The notes: generated by a model from the sequence alone, not told the origin. A DNA stretch of 64,000 nt from an uncultured Oscillospiraceae bacterium (GCA_947625285.1 CANQNS010000003.1:62001-126000); one strand, 5' to 3'; counted from the first letter of the stretch, positions 41,746-51,104 are shown. Made by a program: numbers and translations.

Positions 41746-42943
41746 CGGCGTGTTCACCGTCTCGGAGCTGAACGCCCGGGTGAAGAGCCTGCTGGAGTCG
41801 GACCCCATGCTGGCAAGAGTGACGGTGCGGGGGGAGCTGTCCAACTACAAGGTCTATCCCTCCGGCCACCACTATTTCACGCTGAAGGACGCGGACAGCG
41901 CGCTGCGGTGCGTGATGTTCCGCTCCAGCGCGGAAAAGCTCCGCTTCCGGCCGGAGAGCGGTATGTCCGTCACGGCGACGGGCCGGATCGGCGTGTATCC
42001 CCGGGACGGGGCCTACCAGCTCTATGTGTCGGGCCTGATGCCGGAGGGCGCGGGGGACCTGCAGGCGGCCTTTGAGCAGCTCATGCGGAAGCTGGACGCG
42101 GAGGGCCTGTTCGACCCTGCCCACAAAAAGCCCCTGCCGGCCTATCCCCGGCGGGTGGCGGTTATAACCAGCGACGCCGGCGCGGCGGTGCACGACATCA
42201 TCCGGGTCCTGGGCCGCCGGTGGCCTCTGGCGAAGATACTGGTCCTGCCTGTGCGGGTCCAGGGGGAGGAGGCGCCCCGGGAGATCGTGGGCGCCATCCG
42301 CTACGCGAACCGCTACCAGGTGGCGGACGTGATCATCACCGGCCGGGGCGGCGGGTCCATCGAGGACCTGTGGGCCTTCAACGACGAGGGGGTGGCGCGG
42401 GCCATCTACGCCTCGGAGATCCCGGTCATATCCGCCGTGGGCCATGAGCCGGACAAGACCATCTCGGACTATGTGGCGGACCGGCGGGCCGCCACCCCCT
42501 CCAACGCCGCGGAGATCGCGGGGCCGGACATACGGGAGGTGGCGGAGTGGACCGTCCAGACCGGGACCAGGATGGCGCAGGCCATGGACGGAAGGCTGCG
42601 GCTGCTGCGCCGCCGGCTGGAGGAGCTGTCCGCCCGTCCGGCCCTGACGGACCCGGAGGTGTATCTGGGGGCCAAGCGCATGGCTCTGGATTACGCCCGG
42701 GCCAATCTGGCCGGCGCGGGGGAGAAGCTGACCGGGGACAAACGCCGGGCCTATGTGGCTCTGGCGGCCAAGCTGGACGCCCTCAGTCCCCTGAAGGTGC
42801 TGGGCCGGGGCTATGCCATCGCCCGGAAGGACGGGGAGGCCATCCGCTCTGTGGACGGCGTGTCGCCCGGCGACAGGATCAACGTGAAGCTGACCGGCGG
42901 CAGCGTGGACTGCGCCGTAGAGGAGGTACATCATGGCGAATAA
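41738..42943 (+). CDS. xseA: Exodeoxyribonuclease VII large subunit
   Basis: 401 residues: N-terminal OB fold (about 5-95, VTVRGELSNYKVYPSGHHYFTLKD), catalytic domain (about 115-330, with AVITSDAGAAVHDI, GRGGGSIEDLWAFNDE and SAVGHEPDKTISDYVADRRAATPSNAAE) and a shortened C-terminal helical region. The ATG at 41738 gives the family N terminus (FTVSELNARVKSLL). Longer frames into nusB are rejected. Confidence 0.95.
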   Translation: MADGVFTVSELNARVKSLLESDPMLARVTVRGELSNYKVYPSGHHYFTLKDADSALRCVMFRSSAEKLRFRPESGMSVTATGRIGVYPRDGAYQLYVSGLMPEGAGDLQAAFEQLMRKLDAEGLFDPAHKKPLPAYPRRVAVITSDAGAAVHDIIRVLGRRWPLAKILVLPVRVQGEEAPREIVGAIRYANRYQVADVIITGRGGGSIEDLWAFNDEGVARAIYASEIPVISAVGHEPDKTISDYVADRRAATPSNAAEIAGPDIREVAEWTVQTGTRMAQAMDGRLRLLRRRLEELSARPALTDPEVYLGAKRMALDYARANLAGAGEKLTGDKRRAYVALAAKLDALSPLKVLGRGYAIARKDGEAIRSVDGVSPGDRINVKLTGGSVDCAVEEVHHGE

Positions 42944-43157
42944 GGAAAAGAGCTTCGAGGAGTCTCTGGCCCGGCTGGAGGAGATCGTGAAGCTGCTGGA
43001 AAAGGGCGACGCGCCCCTGGCGGAGAGCCTGGGCCTTTTTGAAGAGGGCGCGGGCCTGATCCGCGCCTGCGGCAAGCTGCTGGACCAGGCGGAGCAGAAG
43101 GTGGTCAAGCTGCGAAAGGGTCCCGACGGGGCCCCGGAGGAGCTGCCCTTTGAATGA
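42933..43157 (+). CDS. xseB: Exodeoxyribonuclease VII small subunit
   Basis: 74 residues with the signature SFEESLARLEEIVKLLEKGDAPLAESLGLFEEGAGLI. It binds the helical tail of XseA. It overlaps xseA by 11 nt and ispA by 4 nt. Confidence 0.95.
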   Translation: MANKEKSFEESLARLEEIVKLLEKGDAPLAESLGLFEEGAGLIRACGKLLDQAEQKVVKLRKGPDGAPEELPFE

Positions 43158-43972
43158 GCGGCATGGACGAGGATAGATACGAATATTACCGCGCCATGGT
43201 GGAGTATTGGCTCCGGGGCCGGTTCACCGACGCCGGCGACGGGGCGGACGGGCTCCGGGAGGCCATGCGCTACAGCCTGCTGGCCGGCGGCAAGCGGGTG
43301 CGGCCGATCCTCTGCCTGGAGTTTGCCAGGCTCTGCGGCCTGGACCCGGAGGACGCGCTGCCCGCCGCCTGCGCGCTGGAGCTGCTGCACACCTACAGCC
43401 TGATCCACGACGACCTGCCCTGCATGGACGACGACGACGAGCGCCGGGGCCGGCCCGCCAACCACAAGCGGTTCGGAGAAACCACGGCGGTGCTGGCGGG
43501 GGACTGCCTGCAGGCGGAGGCGTTCGCCGCCATATGCGACGCGCCCATAGGGGAGGCGGAGCGGGCCCGCTGCTGCCGGATCCTGGCCGCGGCCGCCGGC
43601 GCCGGCGGCATCTGCGGCGGGCAGTTCCTGGACCTGGCGGACGAACCCGCCACGGCGGAGAGCCTGACCGCCATTGACCGGCGCAAGACCGCCGCCCTCA
43701 TGGCCGCCGCCTGCGCCATGGGCGCGGCAGCCGCCGGCGCGGAGCAAAAGACCGTGGACAAGGCCTGGGAGTTCGGCCAGGTGCTGGGCATGGCCTTCCA
43801 GTGCCGGGACGACCTGCTGGACGGGGACGGCTTCTGCGCCCTGCTGGGGCCGGAGGAGTGCCGGACGCTGACGGAGAAGTTCACCCGCCGGGCCCTGGGC
43901 CTGCTGGAGAGCTTCCGGGACGCCGCTTTCCTCCGGGAGCTGACGGAAAAGCTGGCAGGCCGGCGAAACTGA
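43154..43972 (+). CDS. ispA: Polyprenyl (farnesyl) diphosphate synthase, shortened
   Basis: 272 residues. The first Asp-rich motif is DDLPCMDDDDERRG (about 93-106), with LLAGGKRVRPILCLE upstream, GGQFLD near 157, the second Asp motif DDLLD near 218, and KTAALM near 178. The family normally has a loop of about 25 residues after the second motif (LGKxxGSDxxxGKxTY) that helps bind diphosphate. Here the sequence jumps from DDLLDGDGF to CALLGPEECR. The reading frame is continuous. It may still act as FPP synthase, but chain length or activity could differ. Confidence 0.88.
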   Translation: MSGMDEDRYEYYRAMVEYWLRGRFTDAGDGADGLREAMRYSLLAGGKRVRPILCLEFARLCGLDPEDALPAACALELLHTYSLIHDDLPCMDDDDERRGRPANHKRFGETTAVLAGDCLQAEAFAAICDAPIGEAERARCCRILAAAAGAGGICGGQFLDLADEPATAESLTAIDRRKTAALMAAACAMGAAAAGAEQKTVDKAWEFGQVLGMAFQCRDDLLDGDGFCALLGPEECRTLTEKFTRRALGLLESFRDAAFLRELTEKLAGRRN

Positions 43973-44000
43973 AAAGTATTCATTTTGTAATGAAAATATG

Positions 44001-44033
44001 CAAAATACGCCTTGCATTCCAAGGCGTATTTTG
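44001..44033 (+). terminator. Terminator of the nusB-ispA operon
   Basis: A perfect 14-bp stem (44001-44014 with 44020-44033) begins with CAAAA and ends with TTTTG. Confidence 0.9.
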
Positions 44034-44040
44034 TTATGAT
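44012..44040 (+). promoter_or_regulatory. Candidate dxs promoter overlapping the terminator
   Basis: TTGCAT (44012-44017), 17-nt spacer, TATGAT (44035-44040). The -35 lies in the loop region of the upstream terminator. Confidence 0.55.
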
Positions 44041-44093
44041 AATGGGACCTGCGAAGAGAAAAACACGATTTTATCCTAGATGGTGTAACAAGT

Positions 44094-45947
44094 ATGGGCC
44101 TGCTGGAAAATATTCATAGCCCGGCGGATGTGCGCGCACTGCCGCCGGAGGCGCTGGGGCAGCTCTGCCAGGAGATACGGGACTTTTTGATCGGCTCCCT
44201 GTCGGAGCACGGGGGACATCTGGCCTCCAACCTGGGCTCGGTGGAGCTGACCGTGGCCCTGCACCGGGTATACGATACCGGCCGGGACCGGCTGGTGTTC
44301 GACGTGGGCCACCAGTGCTATACCCACAAGCTGCTGACGGGGCGGCAGGATTTCTCCACGTTCCGGGAGATCGGCGGCCTGGCGGGCTTTCCCCGGCCCT
44401 ATGAGAGCGTCCACGACGCCTTTGTGGCGGGCCACGCCTCCAACTCCGTCTCGGTGGCTCTGGGCATGGCCCGCGCCCGGACGGCCCGGGGCGAGGACTA
44501 TGACGTGGCGGCCCTGATAGGCGACGGGGCCTTGAACGGGGGCATGGCCTTCGAGGGCCTGTCCGACGCCGGCCACAGCGGGGAGCCGCTGGTGGTGATC
44601 CTCAACGACAACGGCATGAGCATCAACGAGGGCGTGGGGGGCCTGGCGGATATGCTGGGCCGGATGCGGACGCGGGTGGAGTACATCCAGTTCAAGAAGT
44701 GGTACCGCACGTCCCTGATTCCCTATGTGCCCCGGCTGTCCTCGGTGCTGAGCCGGGCCAAGCGGTGGCTGAAGGAGCGGATCATCCCGGAGAACGTCTT
44801 TGACGACTTCGGCTTTGAGTACATAGGCCCCATCGACGGCCACGACGTCCGCAAGGTGGAAAACGCCCTGCGCTGGGCCAAGGAATACCGGGCCCCGGTG
44901 CTGGTGCACGTCATCACCCAGAAGGGCAAAGGCTTCCCCCCGGCGGAGAAGGCCCCGGAGGCCTTCCACGGGGTGGGCGCCTTCGACGCGAAAAGCGGTG
45001 TGCCCCGGTATACGGGGGAGGACTTTTCCTCCGTGTTTGGCCGGACCCTGACGGAGCTGGCGGGAGAGGACAGGTCCGTGGTGGCTATCACCGCCGCCAT
45101 GAAGGAGGGCACGGGGCTGATCGGCTTCCAGGAGGCCTGGCCCGACCGGTTTTTCGACGTGGGCATCGCTGAGGAGCACGCCTGCGCCATGGCCGCCGGC
45201 ATGGCGGCCCAGGGGCTGAAGCCGGTGTTCGCGGTGTATTCCACCTTTTTGCAGAGAAGCTATGATATGCTGATCCACGACGTGGCCCTGATGGGGCTGC
45301 ACGTGGTGTTCGGCGTGGACCGGGCGGGCATCGTGGGCCGGGACGGAGAGACCCATCAGGGGGCCTTCGACGTGGCGTATCTGTCCAGTGTGCCGGGCAT
45401 GAAGATATACGCCCCCGCCAGCTTCGCGGAGCTGCGGACCATGCTCCGGCGCGCTGTGCTGGAGGACACGGGCCCCGTGGCGGTGCGCTACCCCCGCGGC
45501 GGCGAGGGGTCCTGGCGGGACGACGCCTCCGGCCAGGCGGCGCGGGTGGTGAAGTCCGGCAAGGACGTGACTATCGCCGTCTACGGCACGGAGACAGGCG
45601 AGGCCCTTCTGGCCGCCAGGATGCTGTACGGCAAGGGCGTGGACGCGGAGGTGCTGAAGATCAACACCATCTGTCCGCTGGACCCGGAGCCGGCGCTGGA
45701 CTCGGCGCGCCGGACCGGCGCGCTGCTGGTGGCGGAGGAGGCCTGCGCCGCCGGCTGCGTGGGCGGCAGGCTCCTGGCCGCGGCCGAGCAGGCGGGCATA
45801 TGCCTGCGGGCGGCCAGGCTTATCAATCTGGGCGACGGCGTGCTGGAGCACGGGGACCCGGCCCAGCTGCGGCGGAAGATGAAGCTGGACAGCGGCTCGC
45901 TGTGCCAGGCTGTTTTGGAGATGCTGCATGGCAAAGACGAGACTTGA
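44094..45947 (+). CDS. dxs: 1-Deoxy-D-xylulose-5-phosphate synthase
   Basis: 617 residues, full length. First enzyme of the MEP isoprenoid pathway; it also feeds thiamine and pyridoxal synthesis. The catalytic N-terminal region has FDVGHQCYTHKLLTGR (about 63-78). The thiamine diphosphate motif GDGALNGGMAFEGLSDAG..LVVILNDN is at about 143-175. The pyrimidine-binding domain has FDVGIAEEHACAMAAGMA (about 355-372), and the C-terminal transketolase domain is complete. The ribosome site is weak. Its end overlaps tlyA by 20 nt. Confidence 0.96.
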   Translation: MGLLENIHSPADVRALPPEALGQLCQEIRDFLIGSLSEHGGHLASNLGSVELTVALHRVYDTGRDRLVFDVGHQCYTHKLLTGRQDFSTFREIGGLAGFPRPYESVHDAFVAGHASNSVSVALGMARARTARGEDYDVAALIGDGALNGGMAFEGLSDAGHSGEPLVVILNDNGMSINEGVGGLADMLGRMRTRVEYIQFKKWYRTSLIPYVPRLSSVLSRAKRWLKERIIPENVFDDFGFEYIGPIDGHDVRKVENALRWAKEYRAPVLVHVITQKGKGFPPAEKAPEAFHGVGAFDAKSGVPRYTGEDFSSVFGRTLTELAGEDRSVVAITAAMKEGTGLIGFQEAWPDRFFDVGIAEEHACAMAAGMAAQGLKPVFAVYSTFLQRSYDMLIHDVALMGLHVVFGVDRAGIVGRDGETHQGAFDVAYLSSVPGMKIYAPASFAELRTMLRRAVLEDTGPVAVRYPRGGEGSWRDDASGQAARVVKSGKDVTIAVYGTETGEALLAARMLYGKGVDAEVLKINTICPLDPEPALDSARRTGALLVAEEACAAGCVGGRLLAAAEQAGICLRAARLINLGDGVLEHGDPAQLRRKMKLDSGSLCQAVLEMLHGKDET

Positions 45948-46752
45948 CCAGCGGGTGTTCGAGCTGGGCTGGGCCGAGAGCCGGGAGCGGGCCAAGGCCC
46001 TGATCCTGGCGGGAGCCGTGTATGTGAACGGGGAGAGGCAGACCCGGCCCGGGACGACCCTGGCGGCGGAGGCGGCCGTGGAGCTGCGGGGCGCGAAGCT
46101 GCCCTATGTGAGCCGGGGCGGGCTGAAGCTGGAAAAGGCCCTGGACACGTTTTCCATCGACCCGAAGGACATGGTCTGCGTGGACTGCGGGGCCTCCACG
46201 GGGGGCTTTACCGACTGCCTTTTGCAGCGGGGGGCGCGGCATGTGTACGCGGTGGACGTGGGCTACGGGCAGCTTGCCTGGAGCCTTCGCAACGACGAGC
46301 GTGTCACGGTGATGGAGCGCACCAACGCCCGGAGCCTGACGCCGGATATGTTCGGCGGGGCCATGGACCTGGCGGTGATGGATATGTCCTTCATCTCCCT
46401 GCGGCTGGTGCTGCCGGCGGTGAAGAGCCTGCTGGCCCCGGCGGGGCAGGTGGTGTGCCTGGTGAAGCCCCAGTTCGAGGCCGGACGGGACAAGGTGGGC
46501 AAAAAGGGCGTGGTCCGGGACCCCGCCGTACACCGGCAGGTGCTGGAGCAGTTCATCGCTGACGGGGCGGGCATGGGCTTCGCCCTGCGGGGCCTGACCT
46601 TTTCCCCGGTCCGGGGGCCGGAGGGGAACATCGAATACCTGGCCTGGCTGGATACCGCTGGGCCGGCCATAGACCCGGACTGCGAGGCGGTGGTCCGCCA
46701 GTCGCATGAGACTTTGGCGGGGGACGCCGCGTCGAAGGGAGCGGAGAGATGA
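45928..46752 (+). CDS. tlyA: TlyA family rRNA (cytidine-2'-O)-methyltransferase
   Basis: 274 residues. The N-terminal S4 domain (about 4-63, RLDQRVFELGWAESRERAKALILAGAVYVNG) is fused to an FtsJ-like SAM methyltransferase (CVDCGASTGGFTDCLLQRGA, about 85-104; DLAVMDMSFISLRLVL; CLVKPQFE). TlyA methylates 16S and/or 23S rRNA and affects capreomycin sensitivity in other bacteria. Conserved position between dxs and nadK/argR. Confidence 0.94.
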   Translation: MAKTRLDQRVFELGWAESRERAKALILAGAVYVNGERQTRPGTTLAAEAAVELRGAKLPYVSRGGLKLEKALDTFSIDPKDMVCVDCGASTGGFTDCLLQRGARHVYAVDVGYGQLAWSLRNDERVTVMERTNARSLTPDMFGGAMDLAVMDMSFISLRLVLPAVKSLLAPAGQVVCLVKPQFEAGRDKVGKKGVVRDPAVHRQVLEQFIADGAGMGFALRGLTFSPVRGPEGNIEYLAWLDTAGPAIDPDCEAVVRQSHETLAGDAASKGAER

Positions 46753-47603
46753 AAAAGATCGTTTTATGCCCCAACGCCCGCCGTGACGGCGGATATGCCT
46801 GCACGGAGCAGGTCCGCTCCATGCTGGAGGCGGACGGCTGCCGGGTGGTGGTGAGCCCCGTCTGCGACGAGGGCGGGCCGGCGGCCCCCTTTGAAACGGA
46901 TGAGCTGGAGAGCGCGCTGGAGGGCGCGGACCTGCTTGTCACCTTGGGCGGGGACGGCACCATACTTCGCATCGCGCCCCAGGTCATGCGCCACGACGCC
47001 CCTCTGGTGGGGGTGAATCTGGGCCACACCGGCTTTCTGACGGAGCTGGACCGGGAGAACGTCGCCCTGCTGCGCCAGGCGGCGGCGGGCCGGTTCACGC
47101 CGGTGCCCCGGATGATGCTGGACGTGGAGATACGCCGGAACGGACAAAGGATGTTTTTCGACACCGCCCTGAATGACGCGGTGATCTCCGGCATCGTGCA
47201 GAGCGTACATCTGACCGCCCTGGGGGACGGGGACCGCATATTGGCCTTCTCCGGGGACGGGGCCATCGTCTCCTCGCCCACGGGCTCCACCGCCTACTCC
47301 ATGGCGGCGGGCGGGCCCCTGGTGGAGCCGGGGGCGGAGGCCATCGTGCTGACGCCTATCTGCGCCCATATGCTGGCGGCCCGGTCCTTCGTGCTGGGGC
47401 CGGAGCGGACCGTGACTATCGTTCCCGCCGACGTGAGCGACGGAAGGCGGTGCGTGCTGAGCGTGGACGGCCGGGGCCTTACGGACCTGCTGGACGGGGA
47501 CGAGGTCGTGGTAACGAAATCGAAGTACAGGCTGCTCATGGCGGACCTGGGCACCAGGAGCTTTTACGAGACGGCATTTGAAAAATTGGGGGAACGAGAA
47601 TGA
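46749..47603 (+). CDS. nadK: NAD kinase
   Basis: 284 residues. It makes NADP from NAD and ATP. The GGDGTILR motif (about 65-72), the NLGHTGFLTE stretch and the SPTGSTAYSMAAGGP loop (about 177-191) are intact. It overlaps tlyA and argR by 4 nt each. Confidence 0.95.
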   Translation: MKKIVLCPNARRDGGYACTEQVRSMLEADGCRVVVSPVCDEGGPAAPFETDELESALEGADLLVTLGGDGTILRIAPQVMRHDAPLVGVNLGHTGFLTELDRENVALLRQAAAGRFTPVPRMMLDVEIRRNGQRMFFDTALNDAVISGIVQSVHLTALGDGDRILAFSGDGAIVSSPTGSTAYSMAAGGPLVEPGAEAIVLTPICAHMLAARSFVLGPERTVTIVPADVSDGRRCVLSVDGRGLTDLLDGDEVVVTKSKYRLLMADLGTRSFYETAFEKLGERE

Positions 47604-48055
47604 AGACTTCCAGACAGAGCGTGATCCTGGATATCATCGCGGAAGAGAATATCGAGACCCAGGGCCAGATGCTGGAGGCCCTTCGGGCCCGGGGCGTGAC
47701 AAGCACCCAGGCCACCGTGTCCCGGGACATCAAGGAGCTGCGGCTGGTCAAGGAGATCGGCCCCGAGGGCCGCTACCGCTATGTCCAGGCGGACCAGGAC
47801 CCCTCTGGCGAGGCCACCCGCCGGCTGGAGGAGATCTTCCGGGAGGGCTGCGTGGGCTTTGAACACGCCCTGCACACGGTGGTTGTCAAGACCCTGCCGG
47901 GGCTGGCCTCGGCGGTCTGCGCCTCCATCGACGCCATGGGCGACGACTCCATCCTGGGCTCCGTGGCGGGGGACGACACCGCCATCATCGTGCTGCGCAA
48001 CGCCGCCGCGGCGGAGAGGCTCTGCGCCCAGCTCCGCCGGGCATACAAGAGGTGA
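47600..48055 (+). CDS. argR: Arginine repressor
   Basis: 151 residues. The N-terminal winged helix (about 1-70) contains ETQGQMLEALRARGVTSTQATVSRDIKELRLVK. The C-terminal hexamerisation and arginine-binding domain (about 80-150) contains LASAVCASIDAMGDDSILGSVAGDDTAIIVLRN, including the GDD arginine contact. It controls arginine genes, and ARG-box-like sequences lie over the amino-acid importer promoter at 62 kb. Placement before recN is typical. Confidence 0.95.
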   Translation: MKTSRQSVILDIIAEENIETQGQMLEALRARGVTSTQATVSRDIKELRLVKEIGPEGRYRYVQADQDPSGEATRRLEEIFREGCVGFEHALHTVVVKTLPGLASAVCASIDAMGDDSILGSVAGDDTAIIVLRNAAAAERLCAQLRRAYKR

Positions 48056-48061
48056 GCGGCC

Positions 48062-49753
48062 ATGCTCAGGAGCCTCCACATCGAGAATATCGCGGTGGTG
48101 GAGCGGGCGGACGTGGAGTTCCGGCAGGGACTGAACGTGCTGACCGGCGAGACCGGCGCGGGCAAATCCATCGTCATTGACGCGCTGTACGCCGTCACCG
48201 GCGGAAGGACCAGCCGGGAGCTGGTGCGCTCCGGGGCGGACCGGTGCCTGGCGGCCGCCGTGTTCGACGCGGACGCCGCGGGGCCCTGGTGCGCGGAAAA
48301 CGGCGTGGAGCCGGAGGATGGCGCGCTGATCGTCCAGCGGACCGTATCCGCCGACGGCAAGGGCGCCTGCCGGGTCAACGGCGTGCCCGTCACCGTGGGG
48401 CAGCTGCGGGCCCTGGGGGGCCTGCTGGTGGATATCCACGGCCAGAACGACGGCCGGCAGCTGCTGGATGAGAACCGCCACATCGATTATCTGGACGCCT
48501 TTGCCGCCGACACGGCGGAGCAGGATGCCTACCGGGCTGCCTTTGAGGCATACCGGGCCAACGAGCGGGAGATAGAACGGCTGTCCATGGACGACGAGAC
48601 CCGCCGCCGTCTGGCGGAGAGCCTTCAGTACCGGGTCCAGGAGCTGGAGAAGGCCGAGCTGAAGGCCGGCCAGGAGGCGGAGCTGGAGAGCCGCTCCCAG
48701 CTTTTACGCAACGGCGAAAAGCTCCGGGAGGCGGCGGAGGGCGCGTTCGCGGCCCTGTACGGGGACGAGGAGAGCTCCGCCGTGGAGCTGGCCGGTCAGG
48801 CGCGGGGCTATCTGGCCCGGGCCAGGGGCTGGAGCGAGGAGCTGGCGGAGGCGGACAAGTCCGTTGCCGAGGCGGCCAGTCTTTTGCAGGACGCGGCCGA
48901 GCGCATCCGGGACGTGTGGGACAGCCTGGACTTCTCCCCGGAGGAATTTGACCGGGTGGAGGGAAGGCTGGCCCAACTGCGGCGGCTGGAGAAGAAATTC
49001 TCCGTGGTGGACGAGGCGGCCCTGATCGCGCTGTATGAGGAATCCTCCGCCCGGCTGGCGGAGATCGAATACAGCGGCGAGGCCCTGGAACGGCTCTATG
49101 AAAAGCGCGGGACGCTGGCGGCGGACTGCCGGGCCATGGCGGCAAAGCTGACCGCCGCCCGGAAAAAGGCCGGTCTGGACCTGGCGGAGCGGGTCGAGCG
49201 GGAGCTGAAGGAGCTCTCCATGCCCTCGGTCCGGTTCGTGACGGAGCTGGAGCCCCTGGGCGGCGAGCCGGGCTTCGGGCCGAAGGGAGCCGACCAGGTG
49301 CGCTTTCTCATGAGCGCCAACGCGGGCCAGGACCCGGGCCGCATCAGCAAGATCGCCTCCGGGGGCGAGCTGAGCCGGATCATGCTGGCTTTAAAGACCG
49401 TGTTCGGCCAGAACGACCCGGTGCCCACGGCGGTATTCGACGAGATAGACACCGGCGTGTCCGGCGTGGCCGCCAGCCGGGTGGGGGAGAAGCTGGCCCT
49501 CACCGCCCGGCACCGGCAGGTGCTGTGCGTCAGCCACCTGCCCCAGATCGCCGCCATGGCCGACAGCCAGTACGGCATCGAAAAGACCGAGCGGGACGGC
49601 CGGACCTATACCACCGTGACGGAGCTGGACCGCTCCGGCCGCCGCCGGGAGATCGCCCGGCTCATCGGCGGGGACAGCATCACCGATATCACCGCCGCCT
49701 CCGCCGAGGAGCAGCTTGCGGCGGCGGACGCCTGGAAGGCAAAACTGGTTTGA
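48062..49753 (+). CDS. recN: DNA repair protein RecN
   Basis: 563 residues, SMC-like. Walker A GETGAGKSIVIDAL (about 30-43), two coiled-coil arms (about 155-215 and 280-375), ABC signature ASGGELSRIMLALK and Walker B TAVFDEIDTGVSG near 455-467. Acts early at double-strand breaks. It follows argR with a 6-bp gap. Confidence 0.96.
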   Translation: MLRSLHIENIAVVERADVEFRQGLNVLTGETGAGKSIVIDALYAVTGGRTSRELVRSGADRCLAAAVFDADAAGPWCAENGVEPEDGALIVQRTVSADGKGACRVNGVPVTVGQLRALGGLLVDIHGQNDGRQLLDENRHIDYLDAFAADTAEQDAYRAAFEAYRANEREIERLSMDDETRRRLAESLQYRVQELEKAELKAGQEAELESRSQLLRNGEKLREAAEGAFAALYGDEESSAVELAGQARGYLARARGWSEELAEADKSVAEAASLLQDAAERIRDVWDSLDFSPEEFDRVEGRLAQLRRLEKKFSVVDEAALIALYEESSARLAEIEYSGEALERLYEKRGTLAADCRAMAAKLTAARKKAGLDLAERVERELKELSMPSVRFVTELEPLGGEPGFGPKGADQVRFLMSANAGQDPGRISKIASGGELSRIMLALKTVFGQNDPVPTAVFDEIDTGVSGVAASRVGEKLALTARHRQVLCVSHLPQIAAMADSQYGIEKTERDGRTYTTVTELDRSGRRREIARLIGGDSITDITAASAEEQLAAADAWKAKLV

Positions 49754-49766
49754 GGAGAGATGGAAA

Positions 49767-50996
49767 ATGACCCTTTATGACGAACTGACGGCCCGGGGCC
49801 TCATCGCCCAGGTGACGGACGAGGACAAGATCAAAGACCTGATAAACGAAGGCAAGGCCACCTTTTATATCGGCTTCGACTGCACGGCGGACAGCCTGAC
49901 CGCCGGCCATTTCGTGACGCTGACGTTCATGAAGCGGCTGCAGCAGGCCGGCAACAGGCCCATCGCCCTCATCGGTGGCGGCACCACCATGATCGGCGAC
50001 CCCTCCGGCCGGACCGATATGCGCAAGATGCTCACCCGGGAGGCCATCGACCACAACGCCGCGTGCTTCAAGCGGCAGATGGAGAGCTTCATCGACTTTG
50101 GGGAGGGCCCCGGCCAGGCCATGATGGTCAATAACGCCGACTGGCTGCTGGACCTCAATTATGTGGAGCTGCTGCGGGAGGTGGGCGCCTGCTTTTCCGT
50201 GAACAATATGCTCCGGGCTGAGTGCTACAAGCAGCGGATGGAGAAGGGACTTTCCTTCCTGGAGTTCAACTACATGATCATGCAGTCCTATGACTTTTAT
50301 CATATGTTCCAGACCCTGGGCTGCAATATGCAGTTCGGCGGCAACGACCAGTGGAGCAATATGCTGGGGGGCACGGAGCTGATCCGCCGGAAGCTGGGCA
50401 AGGACGCCTACGCCATGACCGTGACCCTGCTGACCGACTCCAACGGCAACAAGATGGGCAAGACCGCCGGCAACGCCGTGTGGCTGGACCCCAACAAGAC
50501 CAGTCCCTACGACTTCTACCAGTACTGGCGCAACGTGGGCGACGATGACGTGATGAAGTGCGTCCGTATGCTCACCTTCCTGCCCATGGACCAGATCGCG
50601 GAGATGGACGCCTGGAAGGACCAGAAGATCAACCAGGCCAAGGAGATCCTGGCCTACGAGCTGACTAAGATGGTCCACGGAGAGGAGGAGGCCGCCCGGG
50701 CCCAGGCCGCCGCCAGGACCCTGTTCGGGGCCGGCGCCGGCGGCGATGACGCCCCCGTGACCGAGCTTGCCGAGGCGGACCTGACCGACGGGGCCATGGA
50801 TATAAAGGCGCTGCTGGTGAAGGCGGGGCTGGTGAAGTCCAACTCCGAGGCCCGGCAGAACATCTCCCAGGGCGGCGTGACCCTGGACGGGGAAAAGGTC
50901 ACGGACCTGTTTTTGTCCGTCAGCGCGGAAAGGCTCCGGGAGGGGGTCCTGCTCCGGCGGGGGAAGAAGAGCTATCGGAAAGTCATTTTGAAATGA
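49767..50996 (+). CDS. tyrS: Tyrosine--tRNA ligase
   Basis: 409 residues, class I. HIGH-region YIGFDCTADSLTAGHFVTL (about 33-51), the tyrosine-site stretch QFGGNDQWSNMLGG (about 191-204) and the KMSKS-like KMGKTAGNAV (about 228-237). The C-terminal S4 domain (about 345-405) follows. The ATG at 49767 gives the family start (MTLYDELTARGLI) and follows GAGGAGA. The gap to recN is 13 bp, so no T-box leader is possible. Confidence 0.96.
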   Translation: MTLYDELTARGLIAQVTDEDKIKDLINEGKATFYIGFDCTADSLTAGHFVTLTFMKRLQQAGNRPIALIGGGTTMIGDPSGRTDMRKMLTREAIDHNAACFKRQMESFIDFGEGPGQAMMVNNADWLLDLNYVELLREVGACFSVNNMLRAECYKQRMEKGLSFLEFNYMIMQSYDFYHMFQTLGCNMQFGGNDQWSNMLGGTELIRRKLGKDAYAMTVTLLTDSNGNKMGKTAGNAVWLDPNKTSPYDFYQYWRNVGDDDVMKCVRMLTFLPMDQIAEMDAWKDQKINQAKEILAYELTKMVHGEEEAARAQAAARTLFGAGAGGDDAPVTELAEADLTDGAMDIKALLVKAGLVKSNSEARQNISQGGVTLDGEKVTDLFLSVSAERLREGVLLRRGKKSYRKVILK

Positions 50997-51041
50997 CGGG
51001 CCGGCGGTAGTTCTTTAAAGAAATATTGTTGCAAAGTAAAC

Positions 51042-51104
51042 GATGTCAATGCGCGGTTTTTGGAGAAACTGTGCATTGACATCATTCATTTAAAGCGATA
51101 GAAT
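51042..51104 (+). promoter_or_regulatory. Promoter of the TrpXYZ-like importer with a large inverted repeat over the -35
   Basis: TTGACA (51076-51081), 17-nt spacer, TAGAAT (51099-51104). An 11-bp perfect inverted repeat (51042-51052 with 51073-51083) has the -35 box in its right arm. The left arm shares 12 identical bases with the -35 region of the liv promoter. Confidence 0.8.
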
